Positions 1 to 7,902 of a stretch of 64,000 bases of DNA are shown here, piece by piece. How positions within the stretch are numbered: the first letter of the stretch is position 1; each line of letters starts with the position of its first letter. The notes below the pieces were generated by a model. The model was not told the origin of the DNA. It searched no databases and worked only from the letters and a program-made list of their open reading frames with translations. Source of the stretch: an uncultured Roseovarius sp. Its GTDB lineage: Bacteria > Pseudomonadota > Alphaproteobacteria > Rhodobacterales > Rhodobacteraceae. The stretch spans positions 28,249 through 92,248 of the forward strand of contig NZ_CAMYMD010000008.1 of NCBI RefSeq assembly GCF_947259555.1, read 5' to 3'. The translations under genes and the position numbers were made by a program.

Positions 1-158
1 GAAACTCAACATTACACCAGTGCCAGGTCGTGCAAACGTCTACGACCCAAAACTCGTACGTATCCGTCTCGATGCATCCCAGGGCATCGAGAAAGGACCG
101 TCTGAGGAAGCCTATGTGGAGCAGGCGGAAAGCCTCGTCGAGAAGAGGAGAAAGAGGC

Positions 159-1277
159 GTGGGTAAGAGCAATATCAAAGGTGTGCATCGCGTCACTAAG
201 AAATTGAGCGGCGGCCAAAAGAAGACATACCATTATGCGTTCCGAGGTGGCCCGCAATTTTGGACCTCAGACGCCGGTTTCGCCGTCGAAGATCCTCAGT
301 ATTCTGCGGCGTTGACCGACGCGCTACGAGGGGTCTCGCCCGCGGTTATCCGTCAAAACTCCGGCTTGACTGCGCACTTTCTGAGGAAGTTTAGACAGTC
401 TGCACAGTACCAGAAATTGTCTCCCCGGACGAAGGCCGACTATGAAAAATACCTGTCTCCTTTCGAGACGGAGTTCGGAGAAGATCCAATCGCGATGTTT
501 CAGGAGAAAGCAGTCCTTGAAGAAATTCGGGACTGGAAATCTGCTTGGGCGCACTCTCCGAAGCAGTACGATTATGCTGGCACCGTTGTGACACTTTTTC
601 TCAACTGGGTGGTAGGAGAAACGAAAGCCATCTCGAGCCATCCGCATAGCGGGATGAAAAAGCTCTATAAGGCAAACCGGGCGGATCTGATCTGGCTGCC
701 CGAAGAGGTTGATGCGGCGCGAGCTGTTGCCGAGCCTTGGGAAGATAGGATCCTCGTTGCGTTTTGTGAGGGGGCGACACCGCAGGATATCGGACTTTGG
801 GTTCGCTCGAACATTCAACGGACGCCAATGGGCCGTCGTATTTATTTTCGGCGTCAGAAGAACGGCAATCCGGTGAGTTTGCCGGTTACTCCAAACCTGG
901 AACGCGTGATCGCTGAGACCCCGGCGGAACAGGATTTCCTGATCGTATCGAAGACCGGGCGAGAGTTGACGCCGCATCGCGCATCGCAGGTAGTCCGTGC
1001 CCTCAAACTTCGAGCCAACCAGGCCGCCACCGTTGACAGTTCAAAAGTGGGGATCCGCGATGAGCTTCGGCCCTACGATCTGCGAGGCACTGCGGCGACA
1101 AACCTGTTGCGCGCCGGGTGCAGCCTGAACGAGATCGCGGTTACCATGGGGTGGAAGCTGCGCCACGCCGCGAATATTATCGAGCGGTATGCCGCTTTGG
1201 TTCCAGATGTTGCCGATGAGGTTCTCGCGAAGCTCATCGAGGCGCAGAAGAAGGCTGAAGGGAACAACAGGCTTTGA
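159..1277 (+). CDS. Tyrosine recombinase / phage-type integrase, possibly degenerate
   Basis: A 372-residue member of the tyrosine recombinase (phage integrase) superfamily, whose usual role is site-specific integration or excision of mobile DNA. I place the start at a GTG with GAGGAG eight bases upstream; this gives an N-terminus beginning near 'NIKGVHRV', as in related island integrases that carry a 'RGGPxFW' motif. An upstream ATG at 30 would add an unlikely basic tail. The C-terminal catalytic half contains 'PYDLRGTAATNLLRAG' and ends with 'IIERYA', which supplies the tyrosine. By eye, the first catalytic Arg (box I, expected in 'GxR') is replaced in 'EGATPQDIG', and the H of HxxR is Tyr. 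The protein may therefore be inactive or strongly divergent. It fits the island that ends at tRNA-Cys. Assignment to the superfamily is secure; activity is not. Confidence 0.8.
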   Translation: MGKSNIKGVHRVTKKLSGGQKKTYHYAFRGGPQFWTSDAGFAVEDPQYSAALTDALRGVSPAVIRQNSGLTAHFLRKFRQSAQYQKLSPRTKADYEKYLSPFETEFGEDPIAMFQEKAVLEEIRDWKSAWAHSPKQYDYAGTVVTLFLNWVVGETKAISSHPHSGMKKLYKANRADLIWLPEEVDAARAVAEPWEDRILVAFCEGATPQDIGLWVRSNIQRTPMGRRIYFRRQKNGNPVSLPVTPNLERVIAETPAEQDFLIVSKTGRELTPHRASQVVRALKLRANQAATVDSSKVGIRDELRPYDLRGTAATNLLRAGCSLNEIAVTMGWKLRHAANIIERYAALVPDVADEVLAKLIEAQKKAEGNNRL

Positions 1278-1398
1278 GGCGTATTGCCTTGTGCTCCGAT
1301 AAATCCGTCTCATTTCCAGACTTCGGCCCTTGATCTCGAAAGGGTCGGGCGTTTTGCTGACCTTCACTGCAGCTGCAGCCAATGGCGACTCCGCGCAG

Positions 1399-1414
1399 AT
1401 TCTGTGGAAAAACT
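1399..1414 (+). repeat. IS1182 left terminal inverted repeat
   Basis: ATTCTGTGGAAAAACT, matching the inverted right end at 14 of 16 positions. Confidence 0.75.
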
Positions 1415-1469
1415 AAAGTTTGCGAGCGCAGAAATAGCCGATCCAAATCGGGCGCGCGCGCCTTTCCTG

Positions 1470-2855
1470 TCAGGCTTTGCGCATTTGCTGCGGTGCGGGA
1501 AAGACCTTGGCCAATTTCCGGAGGTTCTGGGCGGTGGCGGCGAGGAGGAATTCGTCGTTTGCGCCGCATGGCCCACGTAATCGGAGCCGTCCCAGCCCAA
1601 GGATGCGCTTGAGGTGGGCGAAGAGCATCTCGACCTTCTTTCGCAACTTCATCGAGATGTCGTACTGGCGGGTCTTGGCGATGTCGCGGGCGACTTGGCG
1701 GGCGTCTTCGTGTTCTTCGCGGGTGATCTTGCGCGCCTCGGCATTGGGGCAGCATTTGACCTTGGATGGACAGACCTGGCAGACCTCTTTCAGAGCACGG
1801 TATCGTGCAGTCCCTTTTCCGGTCGGTCCTCTGTTTGGGTCGGAATAATTGCGACGGAACTGCTTGAGTTCCTGCCCCTCGGGGCAAATGTATTGATCGT
1901 TCTCGGCATCCCATTCGAAGTCCGCCCGTGTCCATGTTCCGTCGTTGCGTCCTGACTTATCGAAGACAGGGATGTGCGGCGCGATCTTGCGGTCGACCAG
2001 CCAGCCCAGCATCGGTCCAGTGCCATAGGCCGTGTCCGCGATCAGGCGCTCGGGATGCAGGTCGAACTTCTTCTTTACCCTATCCAGCATGGTCTTGGTC
2101 GATCCGACCTCCGCCTGCCGGATCGAGCGGGTCGCCTCAACGTCGACAATGACACCATGATCCGTGTCGATCAGGTAATTGTCGGAATAGCTGAAGAATG
2201 CCGGTCCCTTGCGGGCTGCAGTCCACTGACTGGCCGGGTCTGAATGCGAGGTGAACTTTGGCTGCACCTCGCTGGCGGCCCCGAAGGCGGCTTCATCCAG
2301 CGTGTCGAGATACTCGCGAACCGCACGGGGCGCATCGGCCGGGTCGATCCGCGCCGCGTCCCAGTCGTCCTTCGGCGTAGAGTTCTGCTTGTTGGCATCC
2401 GCCTCGATCAGGCTGGCATCGATCGCCATGCGTTGTCCACTGACCAGCCCTTCGGCGATGCAACGCGCGACGGTCGTCTCGAACAGGTGGCGCAGAAGTT
2501 CGCTCTCGCGGAAGCGCCCGTGCCGGTTCTTGGAAAACGTCGAATGATCCGGGACCCGGTCGCTCAGATCGAGGCGGCAAAACCAGCGATACGCGAGGTT
2601 CAGATGCACCTCTTCGCACAGCCGCCGTTCCGACCGGATGCCGAAGCAATAGCCAACGAGCAGCATCCGGATCAGCAGTTCGGGATCGACCGACGGGCGG
2701 CCTGTGTGGCTGTAGAAACCGGCAAGATGGGTGCGGATGCTGCTCAGATCGACAAACCGGTCGATGGATCGAAGCAGGTGATCCATAGGGACGTGATCCT
2801 CAAGCGAGAACTCGTAGAATAGTGCTGCCTGAGCTTCCTGTCTCGGTCCCAACAT
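1470..2855 (-). CDS. IS1182-family transposase
   Basis: A 461-residue DDE transposase. The N-terminal third matches the DUF772 type ('FYEFSLEDHVPMDHLLR', then 'GRPSVDPELLIRMLLVGY' and 'SDRVPDHSTFSKNRHGRF'). The catalytic core includes 'IDASLIEADANK' (first Asp) and 'LIADTAYGTG' (second Asp). A Cys cluster 'CQVCPSKVKCCP' lies near residue 375, as is usual in the IS1182 family. The C-terminal 'MLFAHLKRILGLGRLRLRG' is the region expected to carry the glutamate helix, although I see no obvious Glu in the exact usual place. The reading frame is intact and full-length, so the element may be active. It acts on its own terminal repeats and has no cargo gene. Confidence 0.95.
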   Translation of the reverse strand: MLGPRQEAQAALFYEFSLEDHVPMDHLLRSIDRFVDLSSIRTHLAGFYSHTGRPSVDPELLIRMLLVGYCFGIRSERRLCEEVHLNLAYRWFCRLDLSDRVPDHSTFSKNRHGRFRESELLRHLFETTVARCIAEGLVSGQRMAIDASLIEADANKQNSTPKDDWDAARIDPADAPRAVREYLDTLDEAAFGAASEVQPKFTSHSDPASQWTAARKGPAFFSYSDNYLIDTDHGVIVDVEATRSIRQAEVGSTKTMLDRVKKKFDLHPERLIADTAYGTGPMLGWLVDRKIAPHIPVFDKSGRNDGTWTRADFEWDAENDQYICPEGQELKQFRRNYSDPNRGPTGKGTARYRALKEVCQVCPSKVKCCPNAEARKITREEHEDARQVARDIAKTRQYDISMKLRKKVEMLFAHLKRILGLGRLRLRGPCGANDEFLLAATAQNLRKLAKVFPAPQQMRKA

Positions 2856-2916
2856 TGCTCAATTCTCCCGCTGGCCAGAAGAATTGAATCAGCAACTTAC
2901 GCTTCGATCAAGCACG

Positions 2917-2932
2917 AGTTTTTCAACAAAAT
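2917..2932 (-). repeat. IS1182 right terminal inverted repeat
   Basis: AGTTTTTCAACAAAAT on the plus strand, the inverted partner of the repeat at 1399. Confidence 0.75.
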
Positions 2933-3034
2933 ACGCAAGAAACGGACGCTCGCTCTTTGACGGCGGTGAGGCTGTTGTCTGCGCAGACACGGCTTCAGGC
3001 TGATAGACTCAAAGACCTTGTGACGGGCAGTAGG

Positions 3035-3802
3035 TCATTCAGCCACTCCCGCTCCAATCGATAGCGGTAAGCAAGACCGGGTACTGCTGACGTCTGGAAT
3101 GCGATATCTGAGGACACTATCGCCACTTAGCTGCGGCAGGCCAACCTCGGAGCAAACACCCTCTGCTAAGATACCGCTCGGTTGATGCCTTTCCTTGAAG
3201 ATCACGGCAGCCACATTAGCCCCCCAATCCGCAGCGACGATCAGCATGATAGCGAGAAAAGCGCGAAAGATATGCGCCTGCGTCAAGCGAACATAAGTAA
3301 TTTTCTTATTGTTGAGCGGGTAGTTCAGCCTTGTAGCGTCAATCAACTTAATGGCTGTCGCGGCTCGGGTATCTTTATTACTGAATACGTCTGATAAATC
3401 GGCTTCGCTGATCGAATGAACCACGCTCGGTGCAGTTGCGCGCGCGGCGTACCACCCAGCCATTAGAACGTAGACCAGAACGATGGCAAAGAGCACAACA
3501 TCGATGGCCAGCACAGGGTTGTGGAAACTGTCAGATATGGTGGGGCTTAAAGTTCCAATCACGGGAATCACTGCTGCGAGGAAAGCCAGATACAGCGCGG
3601 CCTTGGTATCCGCGCTCTGGCGTCGCCGAACTTCCGCGTCATGCAGGCTGATTGCCATCTCCATTGCCAACTCGGCATCGTTCGCGAGCAACTCTGTTGT
3701 AGCGACCCTCTCCGGTGGCTCGGCTACGGCCCCTGATGCATAAGGGAAGAGCATATTCAAGATGGCGCCGATTACCTTTCTAAGCTTATGGGTCTCGCTC
3801 AT
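3035..3802 (-). CDS. Multi-pass membrane protein of the ATP-grasp (graspetide-type) operon
   Basis: 255 residues. The cytoplasmic N-terminal part has an acidic/amphipathic helix (residues 35-60) ending in 'RRRQSADTKAAL'. Likely membrane segments follow at about 68-88, 97-119 and 178-202. A soluble stretch (120-175, with 'NYPLNNKK') lies between the second and third, and the tail after 203 is soluble. The 'ADTKA' entry into the first membrane helix resembles SLATT/Pycsar-type (DUF5706-like) membrane effectors as I remember them; I could not test this by profile search. The start codon overlaps the stop of the ATP-grasp gene by four bases (ATGA), so the two are probably translationally coupled. 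It could be a transporter or immunity partner for the modified peptide, or a membrane-disrupting effector. Function unknown. Confidence 0.75.
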   Translation of the reverse strand: MSETHKLRKVIGAILNMLFPYASGAVAEPPERVATTELLANDAELAMEMAISLHDAEVRRRQSADTKAALYLAFLAAVIPVIGTLSPTISDSFHNPVLAIDVVLFAIVLVYVLMAGWYAARATAPSVVHSISEADLSDVFSNKDTRAATAIKLIDATRLNYPLNNKKITYVRLTQAHIFRAFLAIMLIVAADWGANVAAVIFKERHQPSGILAEGVCSEVGLPQLSGDSVLRYRIPDVSSTRSCLPLSIGAGVAE

Positions 3803-4779
3803 TTAACCAACGCGTCAACGAGTGCCGATGCGATCGACACGCCTTCAACTTGCTCCAACCAAGCCCATTGCCCGTTCGGGTTGGCCTCAAGAAACCAAAA
3901 CTTCCCGTCGCGATCTTCGATCAGGTCTACAGCTGCGAAGCGCAGATCGAGACTCCGAACCACCGCCACGCAAGCGTTCGCGACTGCGGTTGGGAGAGTG
4001 ACACTTTCGTAGAGAAGGTCCGTCCGCGCGCCGCGACGCCAATCGACCCGAGTCTCTTCGTGCTCTTGAGAGTGAATTGCGACCGCAATTGCAATTTGAT
4101 CTACGATTGTCACGCGGAGATCGCGACGCTTGGGAATCAGCGATTGAACGATCACCGGAACGGCCTCAAATGCCGCACGGTCACCTGCGCTTAGATTGGC
4201 CAACTCCGATGTGAAGATAACCTGCCCAGGTCCGTTAGCTGCGTCAACCAAGGCGCGGCGCAGTGGTTTGATCACGCAATGATGCCTTTCCAAAAGGCCG
4301 CGCGCGGCGTCAAAGTCATTTCCGATGATCGTGGGCGGAATCGGAAGGCCGCACGCACGGGCTACAGAAAGCTGGCGAGGCTTGTCCTCCGCACGAAGTA
4401 TGGCGAAAGGAGAGTTTAACCAGCGCCCCTCCAACGCGTTCCACAGACTACGCGTCGTGGCGCTCCATTCTTGTACAGCGTAAGCGCGCGCCTCGCCGCT
4501 TTCGACCGTTTTTGGCTCAGGCAGTTCCGGGCGTCGGTAGTAAGCAGATGTAAAACCAGCGAGTGGGTAAGCGACACCCCCGATTGAGATCGTTCCAGTC
4601 AGCGTCGCGTCCTCCGCGAAGGTAACGATCGTTTGGGGCAAGTCCTCGGTGTTTACACGAAGAAAGGGCACGCCACGATTGCGCATCTCGCGCACGAGGT
4701 AGTCGGTAGTAATGTCCTGCTTGTTCGTCGCGAGCAGGATGCCGCCAGAATGCTCAGACAAGCATTTCAGCCGTGTCAT
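3799..4779 (-). CDS. MvdD-type ATP-grasp peptide ligase
   Basis: 326 residues. ATP-grasp enzymes of the MvdC/MvdD type activate Asp/Glu side chains of a precursor peptide and join them to Thr/Ser (ester) or Lys (amide), giving graspetides. The N-terminus 'GGILLATNKQDITTDYLVREM' followed by 'VPFLRVNTEDLP' and 'SAYYRRPELPEP' is the characteristic pre-ATP-grasp domain. The middle has 'GLPIPPTIIGND' and the ATP-binding 'VIKPLRRAL'. The C-terminal metal/ATP site is 'AAVDLIEDRDGKFWFLEANP' followed by 'NGQWAW'. I chose the ATG at 4779, with a purine-rich stretch upstream; an ATG at 4821 would extend further into the upstream gene. The upstream small gene overlaps by 26 bases and the downstream membrane protein by four, so this is a tight three-gene operon. 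Confidence 0.9.
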   Translation of the reverse strand: MTRLKCLSEHSGGILLATNKQDITTDYLVREMRNRGVPFLRVNTEDLPQTIVTFAEDATLTGTISIGGVAYPLAGFTSAYYRRPELPEPKTVESGEARAYAVQEWSATTRSLWNALEGRWLNSPFAILRAEDKPRQLSVARACGLPIPPTIIGNDFDAARGLLERHHCVIKPLRRALVDAANGPGQVIFTSELANLSAGDRAAFEAVPVIVQSLIPKRRDLRVTIVDQIAIAVAIHSQEHEETRVDWRRGARTDLLYESVTLPTAVANACVAVVRSLDLRFAAVDLIEDRDGKFWFLEANPNGQWAWLEQVEGVSIASALVDALVK

Positions 4780-5122
4780 CGGCTTCCCGTCCCGCATCCG
4801 TTTTTGTTTGAAGTGACGCAATCAATGCACCCAAAGCTTGGTCTTCCCGCTCCAGCTCGGCCTCAGTCTTGGTCTGAAGCAAGTTGGTCGTGGAGAACGA
4901 CTCATCGTCCTGCTCGGTATGCGTAAGCGTCTTCGTAACCAGTGAAAGCTGGGAGTTGGGCATATCTATCGCGTGGCATTCACCCGCGTGCGTCGGGACC
5001 ATCCACATTTCATGCTCGTTGCAGTAGCGGCCTGGCATGGATGGTTCGTTACGACGCGGGGTCCCGTATCGCAGCAATATCGGCACGATCTTCTCGTTGT
5101 TACGATTTTTTGTAGAAAGCAT
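4754..5122 (-). CDS. Candidate graspetide precursor with three TKT/acidic repeats
   Basis: 122 residues from an ATG at 5122 that has GAGG about 11 bases upstream; shorter starts at 5038 or 4963 are possible. The N-terminal part would be the leader ('EKIVPILLRYGTP'). The C-terminal half has three units with a 21-22 residue period, each with Thr-Lys-Thr followed by acidic residues: 'VTKTLTHTEQDDE', 'QTKTEAELEREDQ' and 'QTKTDAGREADD'. Thr (or Lys) donors near Glu/Asp acceptors are what an MvdD-type ligase needs, and multiple cores are common in graspetide precursors. The gene lies directly upstream of the ATP-grasp gene and overlaps it. I know no named family for it. The call rests on repeat structure and gene order, not on homology. 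Confidence 0.65.
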   Translation of the reverse strand: MLSTKNRNNEKIVPILLRYGTPRRNEPSMPGRYCNEHEMWMVPTHAGECHAIDMPNSQLSLVTKTLTHTEQDDESFSTTNLLQTKTEAELEREDQALGALIASLQTKTDAGREADDTAEMLV

Positions 5123-5434
5123 TTTCAATCGCGCCTCGCAATCAATGACACACTGACACCTTTGGGTATGCCGACCAACTGTCATCATAAATGCAGTGAA
5201 AGTCCACCTTTCGTCGTCTGCTGTTTTGCTGCCTACCCACACGTACAAGGGCAGGTGACTGACTGCTTCAGTTTGGTACCGGACCTTAGCTCAGGCGAAT
5301 ACGAATGTCAGCAGTGGGCCCGTTTTCACAATTTGACCGGCTCATGCGTAAACGCGGCTCCCCATTTCGGCATTATCCATTGACCTGATTGAAGCGCCTC
5401 AAGGCCACAATCTGGGCTTATCTAAGAGAATGAT

Positions 5435-5455
5435 TGTAAACCGGTCTGTAAACCG
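5435..5455. repeat. Direct repeat tgtaaaccg x2 near the tRNA-Cys 3' end
   Basis: TGTAAACCG occurs at 5435-5443 and 5447-5455, 12 bases apart, about 50 bases beyond the 3' end of tRNA-Cys. Short direct repeats at an island edge can be integrase arm-type sites, which is my inference here. The rest of 5123-5501 holds no recognisable gene; it must contain the promoter of the precursor operon and the island junction. Confidence 0.4.
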
Positions 5456-5501
5456 ATGGGGGCTTCACAGGACTCAACGAGCCTAAGTAGTTGAAAAGTA
5501 A

Positions 5502-5575
5502 TGGAGGCGAGTACCGGAATCGAACCGGTGTACACGGATTTGCAATCCGCTGCGTCACCACTCCGCCAACTCGCC
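5502..5575 (-). tRNA. tRNA-Cys (GCA)
   Basis: A 74-base cloverleaf on the minus strand with the CCA end encoded. The acceptor GGCGAGT pairs with ACTCGCC. The anticodon arm is GCGGA-TTGCAAA-TCCGT (anticodon GCA), and the T arm contains GGTTCGATTCC. Its 3' end faces the island at lower coordinates, the usual geometry for an integrase target. Confidence 0.97.
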
Positions 5576-5734
5576 GCTCCAAGTGGTTGCGTTGGATTAT
5601 CTGATCGGGCGGCAGGGTGCAAGTGGGCAAAGTTCGGTTTCACCTGTGCAGTTTGGCGTCGCGTAGGCGTTGCTGCGAAGCGGGTTATGTGCCAGAAAAC
5701 AAAACATAGGATTCCGAACGCAAGAGTTTAGATC

Positions 5735-6388
5735 ATGACAGACTATGCCGCGCGGCGCACGACGATGGTGGACACTCAGGTTCGTCCATCTGATGTGACC
5801 AAATTTCCCATAATCGATGCAATGCTCGCGGTTCCGCGGGAAGCGTTTGTGCCGACGTCGCTGCGCGAGGCCGCGTATCTGGGGGAGAATCTCGATATTG
5901 GAGACGGGCGTGTCATGCTGGATCCGCGCACCCTCGCCAAGATGCTGGATGCGCTTGATATCGAAGGCGATGACCTGGTGCTCGATATCGGGCCGACCTT
6001 TGGGTATTCTTCTGCCGTCATCGCCCGGATGGCCGAAGCGGTCGTCGGGGTCGAGGACAGTGCTGCGATGGTCGAAGAGGCACAAAGGACCCTGGCGGAG
6101 CAGGGCGCGGACAATGTCGTCATGCACGAGGCGCCGCTTGTGGACGGGGCGCCGGATCATGGCCCTTACGACGTTATAACCTTGCAGGGCGCGGTGGCGC
6201 ATCTGCCCGAAACAGTGACCGATCAGCTCAAGGAAGGCGGGCGGATCGCATGTCTGTTTATGGAGGGTGCGCTTGGGGTGGCGCGGATCGGCTACAAGAT
6301 AGACGGGCGGATGAACTGGCGCTACGCCTTCAACGCGGCCGCTCCGATCATGCCCGGTTTCGAACGGCACGCGGCCTTCACCCTTTGA
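5735..6388 (+). CDS. Protein-L-isoaspartate O-methyltransferase family protein
   Basis: 217 residues, Rossmann SAM-binding fold of the PCMT family. The N-terminal 'MVDTQVRPSDVTKFPIIDAM' and 'VPREAFVP' are typical of the family. Motif I is 'VLDIGPTFGYSSAVIARMA' (residues about 83-101), where ordinary PCMT has GTGSGYQ; this is a clear departure in the SAM loop. 'PYDVITLQGAV' follows at about residue 145. PCMT repairs isoaspartyl residues in damaged proteins. In Rhodobacterales this variant commonly precedes tolC, as here (36-base gap, same strand), so it may have another, envelope-related role. The family is clear; the repair activity is not established. Confidence 0.85.
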   Translation: MTDYAARRTTMVDTQVRPSDVTKFPIIDAMLAVPREAFVPTSLREAAYLGENLDIGDGRVMLDPRTLAKMLDALDIEGDDLVLDIGPTFGYSSAVIARMAEAVVGVEDSAAMVEEAQRTLAEQGADNVVMHEAPLVDGAPDHGPYDVITLQGAVAHLPETVTDQLKEGGRIACLFMEGALGVARIGYKIDGRMNWRYAFNAAAPIMPGFERHAAFTL

Positions 6389-6423
6389 GAGGGTCATTTC
6401 CGCCAATTTGGGAGAGCACCGGC

Positions 6424-7830
6424 ATGTGGACTGGAAGATTTCGGGCGATTGCGAGCGCGATAGGCGTGGTGGCCCTGACTGCGGCACCCTATGCTGTGAA
6501 GGCGGAGACGCTGGCAGACGCGCTCAAGAGCGCGTATTTGAATAGCGGTCTTCTCGACCAGAACCGCGCCTTGTTGCGTTCGGCGGATGAGGATGTCGCG
6601 CAGGCGGTGGCCAGTCTGCGGCCGATCATCGACTGGACAACGGACATTAGCCGCGATTTCAGCCGCACGAGATCGCTGAACCGCACGCGTAACAGCGGAT
6701 CGACCAACCTCAATCTCGGGATCACCGGGAGTCTGCTTCTCTATGACTTCGGGCGCAGCGATTTTCTGACTGAGGCCGCGAAGGAAACGGTTCTTGCGAC
6801 GCGTCAGACCCTGATCAGCGTCGAGCAGGTGGTTCTGCTGACCGGTGTACAGGCCTACATGAACGTGATCCGAAACCAGGAGTTTGTGGCTCTGCGGCAA
6901 AACAACCTGCGCCTGTTGCGGCAGGAGTTGCGCGCCGCGCGGGACCGCTTCGAGGTGGGTGAAGTGACGCGCACGGATGTGGCGCAGGCGGAGTCAGCGG
7001 TTGCATTGGCGCAAAGCGGATTGGCTGCGGCGCAGGGCGATCTTTCGCGCGCGATCGAAGAATTCCGCGAGGCGGTGGGACGCGACCCCGGGGCGCTCAA
7101 CACGCCCGGAGACCTGCCGCAACTGGATGGAAATGTCCAAGAGGCCAAGAGCGTCGCGTTGCGGCGGCACCCGGATCTGTTGCAGGCACAGCACAATGTG
7201 ACTGCGGCCGAGCTCAACATTCGCGCGGCAGAGGCTGCCAAGCGGCCCTCGCTGAATTTGACAGCGCGCCTCGGGGCGACCGAAGATCTTGCGGAATCCG
7301 ACTTTGCGCGTTCGGGGAGCGTTGGCATCGAATTGCGCGGTCCCATTTACCGTGGCGGTGCCCTTACATCCGCCAAGCGGCAATCCATGGCGCAACGCGA
7401 TGCACAATTGGCGGAGCTGCATCTTGTGGGGCTGCAGATCAAGCAGGACGTCGGCAATGCCTATGCAAACCTGCGCGCCGCGCGCGCGAGCCGCACAGCC
7501 AGCCGCGAGGCCGTTCGCGCCGCGCAAGTGGCGTTTGAGGGGACGCGCGAAGAGGCCAAGCTGGGCGCCCGGACCACACTTGATGTGCTTGACGCGGAAC
7601 AGGACTTGCTTGATGCGCAAGCCAACCTGATTTCAGCCAATGCTGATGTTGTTATCGCCGCATACTCGGTGCTGGCCGCGATCGGTGAGTTGACAGCGCG
7701 CGATCTCAATCTTGGGGTTCAGACGTATGACCCGAGCGCCTATTACGATCTGGTCAAGGATGCTCCGATCAGCAGCAGCACGCAGGGTCAAAAACTCGAT
7801 CGAGTCTTGCGAGCGCTTGGAAAAAACTGA
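6424..7830 (+). CDS. tolC: TolC-family outer membrane efflux/secretion protein
   Basis: 468 residues from the ATG at 6424, which has GGGAGAG eight bases upstream; the frame is open much further upstream into the previous gene. A Sec signal peptide is visible (basic start, 'IASAIGVVALTAAPYAVKA', cleavage before ETLADAL). Two outer-membrane-efflux repeats follow, with long coiled-coil segments rich in Ala, Arg and Glu ('AYMNVIRNQEFVALRQNN', 'QVAFEGTREEAKLGARTTLD'). The family forms trimeric channels across outer membrane and periplasm and works with type I secretion or RND/ABC pumps. No inner-membrane partner is nearby, as is usual for a shared TolC. Confidence 0.93.
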   Translation: MWTGRFRAIASAIGVVALTAAPYAVKAETLADALKSAYLNSGLLDQNRALLRSADEDVAQAVASLRPIIDWTTDISRDFSRTRSLNRTRNSGSTNLNLGITGSLLLYDFGRSDFLTEAAKETVLATRQTLISVEQVVLLTGVQAYMNVIRNQEFVALRQNNLRLLRQELRAARDRFEVGEVTRTDVAQAESAVALAQSGLAAAQGDLSRAIEEFREAVGRDPGALNTPGDLPQLDGNVQEAKSVALRRHPDLLQAQHNVTAAELNIRAAEAAKRPSLNLTARLGATEDLAESDFARSGSVGIELRGPIYRGGALTSAKRQSMAQRDAQLAELHLVGLQIKQDVGNAYANLRAARASRTASREAVRAAQVAFEGTREEAKLGARTTLDVLDAEQDLLDAQANLISANADVVIAAYSVLAAIGELTARDLNLGVQTYDPSAYYDLVKDAPISSSTQGQKLDRVLRALGKN

Positions 7831-7902
7831 AAAGTTTTTGAATCGGTTGTGTGAAAGCGCCCCCGGGGGTAAACTTTCCGTAGGCAAGAGTGGTAGCAGA
7901 AC

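Larger units (their letters stand above)
1399..2932. mobile_element. Complete IS1182-family insertion sequence
   Basis: About 1.53 kb bounded by imperfect 16-base terminal inverted repeats. The left end at 1399-1414 reads ATTCTGTGGAAAAACT and the right end at 2917-2932 is its reverse complement with 14 of 16 matches (ATTTTGTTGAAAAACT). One full-length transposase gene on the minus strand fills the element. I could not identify a target-site duplication: the flanks (gcag / acgc) do not match. The outer boundary could therefore be off by a few bases, or the copy may have recombined. It sits inside the tRNA-Cys island between the integrase and the ATP-grasp operon. Confidence 0.8.

Noticed and set aside
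4973..5383. Plus-strand open frame of 136 residues opposite the precursor gene
   Set aside because: No ribosome site and no protein-like features; the minus-strand frame has a regular repeat structure and operon context.
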